This document shows, piece by piece, positions 49,835 through 60,130 of a stretch of DNA of 64,000 nucleotides. Origin of the DNA: Quillaja saponaria. Its lineage: Eukaryota; Streptophyta; Magnoliopsida; Fabales; Quillajaceae. Under the pieces are notes generated by a model. The model ran no database searches, had not been told where the DNA came from, and saw nothing but the letters and a program-made list of their open reading frames with translations. The stretch is taken from the NCBI GenBank assembly GCA_029379385.1, contig CM055607.1, forward strand, positions 29,571,235-29,635,234, given 5' to 3'. Position numbers and translations under genes: made by a program. How positions within the stretch are numbered: position 1 is the first letter of the stretch; each line of letters opens with the position of its first letter.

Positions 49835-50934
49835 AACTTAGATTCTTGGTATTGGATTATATTTCTGTTATAGGAAATTAGATTTGGTTTCATGATTTGG
49901 TTTAAACATAAGTGAAAGATGTTTATGATTTTAGTTTAGTTGTCCATGTGTTGGTTAACATAGATTAGAGGTTTTTCTTTTTTCCTATTTCTCCTTAGTG
50001 AAAAAGGTCCATTCAATCATAATGTAAATAACTTAGATTCTTGGTGTTGGATTATATTTCTCTTATAGGAAATTAGATTTGGTTTCATGATTTGGTTTAA
50101 ACATAAGTGAAAGATGTTTATGATTTTAGTTTGGTTGTCCACGTGTTGGTTAACATAGATTAGAGGTTTTTCTTTTTTCCTAATTCTCCTTAGTGAAAAA
50201 GGTCCATTCAATCATAATGTAAATAACTTAGATTCTTGGTGTTGGATTATATTTCTCTTATAGGAAATTAGATTTGGTTTCATGATTTGGTTTAAACATA
50301 AGTGAAAGATGTTTATGATTTTAGTTTGGTTGTCATGTGTTGGTTAACATAGATTAGAGGCTTTTCTTTTTTCCTATTTCTCCTTAGTGAAAAAGGTCCA
50401 TTCAATCATAATGTAAATAACTTAGATTCTTGGTGTTGGATTATATTTCTCTTATAGGAAATTAGATTTGGTTTCATGATTTAGTTTAAACATAAGTGAA
50501 AGATGTTTATGATTTTAGTTTGGTTGTCCATGTGTTGGTTAACATAGATTAGAGGTTTTTCTTTTTTCCTATTTCTCCTTAGTGAAAAAGGTCCATTCAA
50601 TCATAATGTAAATAACTTAGATTCTTAGGTGTTGGATTATATTTCTCTTATAGGAAATTAGATTTGGTTTCATGATTTGGTTTAAACATAAGTGAAAGAT
50701 GTTTATGATTTTAGTTTGGTTGTCCATGTGTTGGTTAACATAGATTAGAGGTTTTTCTTTTTTTCCTATTTCTCCTTAGTGAAAAAGGTCAATTCAATCA
50801 TAATGTAAATAACTTAGATTCTTGGTGTTGGATTATATTTCTCTTATAGGAAATTAGATTTGGTTTCATGATTTGGTTTAAACATAAGTGACAGATGTTT
50901 ATGATTTTAGTTTGGTTGTCCATGTGTTGGTTTA
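49835..50934. repeat. six-copy tandem repeat, 195-bp unit
   Basis: Units start with AACTTAGATTCTTGG at 49835, 50030, 50225, 50419, 50614 and 50811 (periods 194-197 bp); the sixth is partial and ends near 50934. Copies are nearly identical, with a few substitutions and one-base indels, so amplification is younger than the decay of the element's genes. There is no coding capacity. Confidence 0.95.
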
Positions 50935-51253
50935 AAAACATAAGTGAAAGATGTTTATGCTAAATGTTTATGCTAATGGTTTTATTTTATTTCTTTGTTT
51001 GGTCTATGCTAAATGTTGATTGATGAGTTTGTTTGAGCTGTGAATTAAGATGCAAGTATACTACAAGTAATGTTTTTTAGGTAGACTTTTGCTTTTTAAT
51101 GCAAGGTACTAGATAATATTGACCTGTATATGTTGTATACCTCTTGGTTTAGTTCTAGTGGAAATAGAGGCTTACTTATGTAAATGGAACATGTGAAATT
51201 TTAACTAGGTACATGAAATCATTATATTTACAAAATTTTGATGAGCAGAAAAT

Positions 51254-54200
51254 ATGGACGAAGATCGTACTTGGTTTGAGGGTGATCGTAGTTGGATGCA
51301 AAGGAGGGTTGAGAACTGTAGGGTTACAGATGAGTTTATGTATAATGTAAATAAGTTTCTTGATTTTGCATATAGTCATTCGAGAATTGTAGATGATAAT
51401 AATACAATTTGATGCCCTTGTCTTGTTTGTAAGAACAAAAAGTGGATGTCTCGTGATGAAATAACTGTTCACTTGTTTAAGAAGGGTTTCTTAAGAAACT
51501 ATAAGTGGTGGACTTTACATGGGGAGGGTGAAGAGTGGTTAGGGAAAACTTTAAATGACCAAGGAGTTAATATCGGAGATTCAAGCAATCGGTATGTTGA
51601 CATGGTTATGGACGCTGCTGGTCCAAATTTTAATTGGGATGAGGAGAATCAACTTCCTGAGGAGCCAAATTCTGATGCAAAAAGGTTTTTTGAGCTGTTG
51701 CAAAATGCTGACGAGGAGTTGTGGGAAGGTTGTAGTTGGCATACTCGGTTATCAACAGTGACACAACTATTGACCTGTAAATCAGAGTTTAATATGAGTG
51801 ACAAATGCTATGACCGGATTGTTTCAGTTGTTAAGGGTATGTTTCCTAGAGGCAAGAAGTTCCCTACAAATTTTTACAAATCAAAAAAATTAGTCCAGAA
51901 ATTAGAACTTGGATATGAGAAGATACATGCATGTCCCAACGATTGTATGCTTTACTATGGTGAAACAGACAAGAAGTTACAAGAATGTCGTGTATGTGGG
52001 CATCCGAGATATCAATCCAAGACTCGAATAAGTAAGAAAGATGTACCATATAAGATATTGCATCACTTTCCACTTGCAAAGAGGCTACAAAGACTATATA
52101 TGTCAAAAACTACTGCTCAACATATGACATGGCATGATCGGAGACGTGCCACTGGTTTAATGATTCATCCAAGTGATGGTGAAGCATGGAAACACTTTGA
52201 TGACAACTATCCATCATTCGTAGAAGATCCAAGAAATGTTAGGTTGGGTCTTTCCTCAGATGGGTTTTGTCCGTTTGGGCATTCATCAAGCGGTCATTCT
52301 ATTTGGCCAGTTTTTGTTACTCTATATAACTTGCCTCCTGATATGTGTATGAAGGAGCCGTATTTATTCTTGACACTTGTCATTCCTGGACCAAAATCTC
52401 CTAATCAACATCTAGACATCTACTTGAGATCCTCTTATTGATGACTTGAAAGAGTTGTGGTAAAAAAGGGTCGATACTTATGATGCTTACAGGGGTCAGA
52501 ATTTTATTATGAAAGCTGCACTTATGTGGACCTATTAGTGACTTCCCCGCATATGGAATGCTATCAGGGTGGAGTACACATGGAAACTTAGCATCTCTGT
52601 ATTGTATGGAAAGAACCAAATCCTTTCGTCTACCTCATGGTAGTAAACCATGCTGGTTTGATTGTCACCGTCAGTTTTTGCATGTTGATCATCCATTTAG
52701 ACAACAAAGAGATAAATTTAAAAAGGGAATAATAGAGAAAGGTTTACCATCACCACGATTATCTGGGGAAGAAGTGTAGGAAACATTAATCAAATCACTT
52801 TTGGTAAAGCATTTGGCAAACAAACAATTTTCGGATTTGGAAAAGAACATCATTGGGCAAAAATAAGTATATTCTAGGAATTGCCTTATTGGTCAACTAA
52901 TCTTATTCGACATAATCTTGATGTAATGCACATTGAGAAAAATGTCTTTGATAATATCTTCAATACAGTGATGAATATGAAAGGCAAGACAAAAGACTAA
53001 TCCGAATGCTCGGATGGATTTGAAATTATTTTGTAAGCGTCTTGAATTGGAATTGACAGAATGTAATGGAAAACTTATCATGCCAAAAGCTTCTTATAGC
53101 TTGTCAAAACCTCAGTTGAAGAAAGTGTGTGAATGGATAAAAGACTTGAGGCTCCCAGACGGGTACTGTTACAAATCTAGCTCGTTGTGTGAACATGGAG
53201 GATTGTAAGTTGTATGGAATGAAAAGCCATGATTGTCACGTGTTCATGCAAAGACTAATTCCGATCGCATTTCGTGATTACTTATCGACAGGTGCATGGG
53301 AAGCATTTACAGAGCTTAGTAACTTTTTTAGAGATTTATGTACAGCTGAATTGCGGGTGGAGCATATGGAGATGCTTGAGAAAAATATTGTTATCACTTT
53401 GTGTAAGTTGGAGAAGATATTAATTCCTAGGTTTTTTTGATTCAATGGAGCATTTGACCGTGCATTTACCTTATGAAGCTAAAGTGGGTGGATCAGTGCA
53501 ATATCGTTGGATGTATCCGTTTGAAAGGTAATTTATTTTACCTTTCTTTGATTTCATTTGTACTCATTTTATTTAGTTATGACATATTTTGTTTATAGGA
53601 TGATATTGAATTTAAAGAAACAGGCCCGAAACAAGCTTGTGTTGAAGGTTCCATATGTGAGGCCTATGTATTGCAAGAAATTTCAAATTTTTGTGCAATG
53701 TATTTCGAGCCAAGTGTTTAAACGAAGTTTAATCGAGTTCCTCGTCAAGATGATGGTGGATATGTGGATTCCAATGGACAACTCTCTGTTTTCTGCCAGT
53801 CAGGTCGTGCATTTGGATTTCATAGGAACAAATCTCTTAGTGACAATGAGTTTGAAGCAGTAAAGATATATGTTCTATTGAATACAATAGAAATTAAACC
53901 ATATGTAACGTAAGTTTCATAAACCCTATTTAAGTTTAGATATGCAACACTAACATTTACCAAGAAGACAAAATAACTTACTTTTTTGTTATGAAATTTA
54001 GTTAATTTCGTCAAATAATATCGATGGAGCAGCCAGATCTTTCTGATGACCAAATCCAAAAGTTAGTTGAAGTTAAATTTTCAAATTGGTTTCAACAACA
54101 GGTTAGTTGATCATAACTGTATGTGTGTGTACGTGCGTGTGTGATAGTTAATCATGTGCATTTCCTAATGAATTAGTTTACCTTATGTTATAGGCTGAAT

Positions 54201-54995
54201 GAACTGCAAGATCTCTAATCCACGTATTGAAGAGATTGCCTATGGACCAATCAAAGTTGTGAGGTGTTATAATGGATTTTTTGTTAACGGGTTTAGGTTT
54301 CACACGCTTTCTTATGGCGATGGCAAAAAAATCAATGAATAGTGGAGTTCGTGTCAAAGGAAGTTGTTACGGAGTTGATGAACTTGATTTTTACAGGCAT
54401 GGTAACTGATATAATAGAGTTGCAATATTTTGGAACTAACAATAGCATAGTACTCTTCCAGTGTGATTGATATGATCCTGATAAAGGGGTGAAAATATAT
54501 GCTTTGCACGGTCTCGTAGATATTAAATATAGATCTAGACTTGCCTCAAATGAACCATTTATTTTAGCTTCTCAAGCACATCAAGTGTATTATGCTCGTT
54601 ACCCACATAGAAGAAGAAATGCTTGGTGGGCTGTTTGCAACATGAAGGCCAGGAACAATTACAATTTTAGATGGCATGAAAATCCTATTGACAATGTGCA
54701 AGAAGTTGATGATGATATATTTCAGGAGGTTGAATTGCATGTACCGACTCCAGTCAGTGTTGGCGCTGATTTAGATATACATGGAGTTCTTCTAGATGAC
54801 GGTCCAATGGAAGAAGTGAATTTGAATAATATAATTGTGCCTAGATTTTCAGATGATGATCAACTAGATGAAGAAGAATACGCAGAAAATGATGAATGGG
54901 AAGATGATGATGAAAATGATAATGTTGAATTAGATGTGGATAATGAAGAAGTTGGTTTTGAATATGAAAGTAACGATGATATGGAAGATGATTAG
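51254..54995 (+). pseudogene. TNP2-like CACTA transposase gene, degenerate
   Basis: It starts MDEDRTWFEGDRSWM, the transposase-associated N-terminal domain. A stop TGA at 51410-51412 precedes the conserved CPCLVC, where relatives usually have Arg (CGA to TGA by deamination is likely). The long frame 51446-52441 holds the TNP2 core: CKNKKWM upstream, NDCMLYYGE, CRVCGHPRY, HMTWHDRR and GLSSDGFCPFG. A one-base insertion near 52425 and a stop after ELW break it; the next frame continues SGWSTHG...CMERTKSFRLPHGSKP. A DUF4218 block follows at 53189-53440 (MKSHDCHVFMQRLIP). A DUF4216 block with an acidic tail follows at 54489-54995 (YARYPHRRRNAWWAVCNMKA). Domain order is that of intact plant TNP2 proteins. 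No functional transposase can be made from this copy. Confidence 0.88.
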
Positions 54996-55132
54996 CATAT
55001 CTTGAATATGATTTGTTCTTATATTGTAAAAATTTTTGTATTTTAATATGTACAAACATATCTTATGTAGTTCTTTTAGCACACTTTCTAATTTTTTTTA
55101 AATGTATATTCTTATTATATAAGATATAGATC

Positions 55133-57504
55133 ATGGTTCGTAGTATTCATGGGTCTGGCTCTAGAGCATCACCTGGTACACATGTTACTTCTAATCAATC
55201 AGATAGTCACACACTGCAATCACGGCGTATAATTGTACCTCATGCTTCTAGATTCGTCAGAGGCCCCACTTGGTAAAAAGAACCTATGTTATAAATTTTT
55301 GTAAGTTCATAATATCGATGGAGTTAGTGAATTATGGATTTTTTTTATATACATGTAGGTACAAATGGAACTGGAGAATCATCTAGAGTTCCATCCATTG
55401 ATCCGAGAGCAATGAGAGGGTCTGCGCACATAGAACCACCTCATGTAGACTTGAGTGATTGCCAGTTGATTAAAGCTATCAGTGATGAGTACGTATGTTT
55501 TACTTAAATATAATATTAAATATATTTCTTATTAGTAGCTAGTGTCAATATCCTAAAATGATATAATTTGTTCATGTTTACAGTGAATTTGATGATGGCA
55601 GAACTGTTAGGACCATCTCAACTATCATTCGTGCTCATATGCCAGGACCGTATCCAACTTGGTCTAAATTTCCAGAGGGGGCTAGAGAATTATGTTTTCA
55701 ACAGTTTCTTGTAAATAGTTATATATAATAAAGTAATTAAATAATGGTTATATCTATTTTTCCTAATATGTCATAATAATTAAATGTTTTTGTTAAATCG
55801 CAGGCCCATTATAGGTTTGAGACAGGGAAGGAGGAGGTAGAATCTAAATCTGTGTTCAATATTATAGCTGCACTGACGACTAAAAGACATGTTGAGTGAA
55901 GCACGAACCACAACTTTAAAAAAATATAAAACTAATGACTTCTTAAAATGCGAGGGATGGAAGCCTATTTGGATGAAAGCAGAAAATTGGAGAGGACTCC
56001 TTCAAATTTGGGCATTTGATAAGTGGCAAAAACTTTATGCAACAGGGTCACAAAACAGGTCATCTGGAGGAGATGACTCATTGGTTAGACATGCTGGAGG
56101 ATCCATCTCAGTACTACAACATAAAGAAAAAATGATAATTTTTTTTTTGCAAAATATTATTATTTTAAAAGTTGGTATGCAATGTTAACATTTTAGAATT
56201 TTAATGATTTTGTAGAGAAAGGAATTTGGATCGGAATCGAGCACATTACAAGTTTACTATCCCATTCACAAGAAAACTAAAACTGGAGATTTTGTGAATA
56301 AGAAGTCAAAAGCCACTTCAGTTTGTTTTTTATTGACTAAGCTTCAATATCTAATTTATATATCTATGTATATGTGTGTGTGTATATGTTTAACAAATTT
56401 TTCTATTTGGATTTGTAGGAAACCTACACGTGCCTAATGAATGAAAAATACAGGGAAAATCCTACTAGTCATCCTGAAGTATTATGAAGAACTTTGGTTA
56501 AAGGCAACTGGGGGAGTGAAAAAAGGAGGAAAAAAATACGGATGTGGGAAGGCTGGATCAGCGAAAGTTCTATTTGGAGATCGAGCCAGTACTTCTGGTA
56601 GATCAACTTCCTCTACAGCCACCTCACGGCGTGAATATGAGATGGCTCATAAGATTGATTCCCTGAAAAATGAGTTAAGCACAACAAAGAGCGAGTTAAC
56701 TCAAAAAGTAGATGAAATGAAAATCTTTGTGAACTTGTTGGTAGCAAAGCTGGGTGTAGATACTAGCATTCTTATGCCATCATCTTCAGTAAGTTTCATC
56801 TTTCTTTCAACTTTTGTGAAATGATGCATTGTCACATGCTTTGTATCCTTTATTATTCTTTTTCTTCTTGCCATATTGAAACTATCTATGTGTTGCCATA
56901 AGAGAGATGTAGACTTAACTTTATCATTATGTGATAGAATTAGGTATTTAGTAATGGTATATATGTAAAGAATGGTTTATTTTCCGTTATTAGGGATCTG
57001 AAGTACCCAATTAGACTCAATATACATGGCTTGTTATGCAATAATGTATTCAGGAGCCTGCAACTTTATGTAATGTGGAAATTTGGCTTCTAGGTTCTGA
57101 CAAGTTAGTGTACAGGCAACAACTAGATGTTGAAAAGTTGAAATAGATGATTATTGAGAACGTTTCCTTTATGCTACTCTTAGATGGTTTCAATATTTGA
57201 AAATGTTATGATACGTGTAATTCTTGTCATTTAACAGAACTTGGTAAATTGCTAGAGGATGTACCTTTGCCATTTACAAGCATGCTGCCAAGATTTTTGT
57301 TGTTATACCAATTATGCTTATATTTTTTTTTTTTTGGGTTTACACTATCTTAATTGCTATACTTATCCTTATTACATATATTAATTAGTTATTTCACTTC
57401 AACAAAGGCAATGTGGGGGCTTCCTCTAGCAGTAGACATGGTGGTGAAGTTGATTTGGGACAAGATGACGCAGTGAACAATGAAGACCACGATGAAGGCT
57501 TTTA
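55133..57504 (+). pseudogene. second CACTA gene (Ptta/EnSpm-type, TNPA-like), degenerate
   Basis: It starts MVRSIHGSGSRASPG and appears to be split over several exons. Blocks are DCQLIKAISDE, TISTIIRAHMPGPYPTWSKF, EGWKPIWMKAENWRGLLQ..FDKW and ATGGVKKGGKKYGCG, then a coiled-coil-like C-terminal region (EYEMAHKIDSLKNELSTTKS). Such wording is typical of 'transposase, Ptta/En/Spm, plant' proteins. Stops interrupt it (for example just before 55889 and in the 55889-56188 frame). The short acidic last part ends at about 57504. Confidence 0.78.
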
Positions 57505-57714
57505 GCTAGTAGTTTTTATTATTTGATATACTATATGATATTTTGTTTAATCATGTTACATTCTGTTCATGAATTATCCTATTTCTAATTATATGACAAT
57601 TTTATTTTGATACATCAGTATATTTAATTTTCAGTATTCATTTAGAAATTGTTTAATGTAAAGCAGGTTTTTAGGAAAATTATAATTAAAAAGAATCAAA
57701 ACAGATTCCAGGAT

Positions 57715-57990
57715 TTTTACCAACCAACTATGGTTGGTAACACCGACCAACCAATAACCATAAGGTTGGTCGGTAATCTTCGACCAACTTCTTTTAATTC
57801 TCCAACAAAATTCACCGACAAACAATACCGACCAACTACGGTCGGTAATTACAGACCAACTGTCCAGTTGGTCGGTATTAGCAACCTTGATTTTGCCTAC
57901 CACCCATTATTGACCAATAGTTGGTCGGTAACGGGTTGCCGAACGATTTTTGGGTTTTTACCGACCAACCTAGTTGGTCGGTAATGAGCA
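57715..57990. repeat. right subterminal repeat array of the CACTA element
   Basis: Several TTGGTCGGTA words and their inverted form TACCGACCAAC occur here, matching the left array. With the 12-bp terminal repeat they define the right end of the element. Confidence 0.8.
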
Positions 57991-58004
57991 GTTTTCTTGT
58001 AGTG

Positions 58005-59218
58005 GTTTCTTTAAAACTCTTCATAGAATTTGTTCCACTTTCTACTAGAAGGGACTAAGAAAAGAAGTTCGAAAGTTTATAAGGGAATGTGATGTGTGTC
58101 AGAGGCATAAGGCCGAACAAACCACACCAGCTGGACTTTTCCAACCTTTGCCAATCCCAAACAAAATATGGGAGGATATCTCAATGGATTTCATTGATGG
58201 CTTGCCAAATTCAAAAGGTGAGACTACTATATACGTAGTTGTTGACAGATTATCCAAATATGCCCATTTTACTGCCATCTCTCATCCTTATACTGCTGCC
58301 AGTGTTGCTTAAATCCTTTTTGACAATATTTTTCACTTACATGGAATGCCTAAATCCATTATTTGCAATAGGAATCCGACTTTCATGAGTTTATTTTGGA
58401 AGGAGTTGTTTCAATTGTAGGGCACTGAGTTTAATTTTAGCTCAGCTTATCATCCACAAATCGATGGCCAAATAGAAGTTGTAAATCGAACATTGGAGAT
58501 GTATTTAAGGTGTTTTACAAGCTCTAAACCAAAGAGTGGGCTAAGTGGCTAACATGGGCAGAGTATTGTTGTAATACTAGTGTGCATTCTAGTACCAAGA
58601 AGACTCCATTTGAAGTTGTATACGGTAGGCCTCCACCTACCTTACTATCCTACATTCCCTATACAGCTAAAGTGGCAACAGTGGAACATGAATTAATAGA
58701 GCAGGACGTTGTAATTAAGATGATCAAAGAAAAAATTCAGCAAGCTCAAAATCGGATGAAAAAAAATGTATGGTACTCTAAGCACCAAGAAAGAGAATTC
58801 ATGGTTGGCAACATGGTTTATTTGAAGTTACAACCTTATAGGCAACAATCTCTCTCCCTACGGAAAAATTTCAAGTTATCTGTTAAGTATTATAGTCCAT
58901 TTAAAGTTTTGCAGAAAATTAGAATTGTTGCTTACAAGTTGGAGCTGCCGATTGATGCCCGGATACATCCTGTATTTCTTGTGTCACTTCTAAAAAAACA
59001 GGTTGGAACTAAGGTTGTTGTGCTGACCCAACTACTAACTATGGATGCTGATAATGAACTTTCAATTCCAAAGCCTATGGCTATCTTGGATACTTGAATG
59101 AGAAATAGGAGAAGGGAGGACATAATCCAATGGCAAGGGATGCCGTCAACAGAAGCTACATGGGAGAAAGTTGACATCATCAAAACTCAATTTCCTGATA
59201 CGGTTCTTGGGGACAAGA
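58005..59218 (+). pseudogene. pol remnant, right part (integrase and chromodomain-like tail)
   Basis: It continues the retrotransposon pol after the CACTA insertion. Blocks: zinc-binding region with CDVCQRHK (about 58091), catalytic core with SMDFIDGLPNSKG, and [15 protein letters not shown] with the catalytic Glu kept. At 58364-58375 the usual SDRD reads CNRN, so a catalytic Asp is lost. Stops follow PYTAASVA and elsewhere. The frame 58582-59097 covers the integrase C-terminal part. After a stop, IIQWQGMPSTEATWE is a chromodomain-like tail as in plant chromoviruses. Confidence 0.85.
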
Positions 59219-59228
59219 ACAACTTTTT

Positions 59229-59244
59229 TAAGAAGGATGGAAAA
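59229..59244 (+). other. polypurine tract
   Basis: TAAGAAGGATGGAAAA directly precedes the TG that begins the 3' LTR, the expected plus-strand priming site. Confidence 0.6.
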
Positions 59245-59633
59245 TGATACAACTACAACAGAAAATACCAAAAGACCAGCAACAGTAGCAGCCTAAAGAC
59301 TTGGTCCAAGAAGCAAAGACTAAGTCTTTCCAATATTTTAGGCCCTAATTTTTGAATTTGTTTTCCATTTGAATAAGTCATATAGCCATTAGTAGGTTAG
59401 CTAGAGCTGTTATCAGCTTAGCCATTTCTTTATTCAGTTTCTATTTCTTTGTTCAGTTGTTATACCTATATAAGAGTAGCAAATAAATGGAAGAAGCATC
59501 TAAAATTTACAATCAACACTCTAGTGTTACTTACAGGTCGTGGTTTCCTCCATCAAACCAAATCTTAATTCATTCTCTTTTAATTAACTTCCACAACATA
59601 GGTACCAGCAAGCAAAAGAGACAGTTCATACCA
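59245..59633 (+). repeat. 3' LTR of the chromovirus
   Basis: About 389 bp, from TGATACAACTAC to TTCATACCA, so it has TG...CA ends. Its last 121 bp match the truncated 5' LTR. A TATA-like TATATAAGAG lies near 59467. The start is placed by the polypurine tract, because the 5' copy does not cover it. Confidence 0.75.
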
Positions 59634-59708
59634 AAATCTTAGATAAAATAATTACGTTACAGCATTTAATTGTTTAAGTAATTAATTTTCATATATATAA
59701 TATATTTA

Positions 59709-60130
59709 TTAATATTGATATTGTTTGGACCACGATTCAATCACAATTAAATTTATGATCCTTGACCTTATTTGCTTTTCTGTGTGCAAGTCCGGATTTG
59801 AAAACATAGCACTATTGTTCTTTACCTCCACTAGAAGCATTACAAACAACATTAAAAAAATTGACAAAAAAAAAAAAAAAAAATCTTATGCTATTCAGTC
59901 CATTAAATAGAAACAAAAATTATTTATATTAATATTGGTTGGACCAACATTCAATCATGGTTAAACATATAATCCTTGACGTTTTCGCTTTTCTGGGTGA
60001 ATGTCCGGGTCTAAAAACATTGGTGAGTACCATTGTTCTTTACCTCCACCAGAAGCATTACAAACAATATTAAAAATAAATTGGAAAAAAATATATGTAT
60101 CTTGTGCTATTCAGTCCATTAAATAATAAA
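59709..60130. repeat. tandem duplication of about 215 bp
   Basis: Two adjacent copies share long stretches such as TTGTTCTTTACCTCCAC, AGAAGCATTACAAACAA and GCTATTCAGTCCATTAAATA (copy 1 about 59709-59910, copy 2 about 59925-60130). They differ by substitutions and an A-run, so the duplication is old. It lies just outside the retrotransposon and is non-coding. Confidence 0.85.

Larger units (their letters stand above)
48812..58004 (+). mobile_element. CACTA (EnSpm) DNA transposon, full length but degenerate
   Basis: It begins CACTACAAGAAA and ends TTTCTTGTAGTG, a 12-bp perfect terminal inverted repeat. Both flanks are GTT (48809-48811 and 58005-58007), the 3-bp target duplication typical of CACTA elements. 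Joining the flanks with one GTT copy restores the host retrotransposon frame through the integrase N-terminal region, so the borders are exact. Total length is 9193 bp. It carries subterminal repeat arrays, a TNP2-type transposase gene and a second Ptta/EnSpm-type gene, both broken. It may still be mobilised in trans. Confidence 0.95.
45994..59633 (+). mobile_element. Ty3/gypsy chromovirus, decayed, with two nested insertions
   Basis: An LTR retrotransposon running left to right: truncated 5' LTR, primer-binding site, gag remnant, pol remnant (end of RT, RNase H, integrase with a chromodomain-like tail), polypurine tract and 3' LTR. It is interrupted by a hAT-like element at 46852-47920 and a CACTA element at 48812-58004. 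Without those it would be only about 3.4 kb, because protease and most of RT are missing. Frames hold many stops, so it is dead. This is an ordinary plant genomic retrotransposon. Confidence 0.9.

Noticed and set aside
51176..51472. 98-codon minus-strand frame in the CACTA element
   Set aside because: It is antisense to the transposase-associated N-terminal domain coding region.
54841..55059. His/Tyr-rich minus-strand frame
   Set aside because: It is the antisense shadow of the acidic tail of the DUF4216 block of the CACTA transposase gene.
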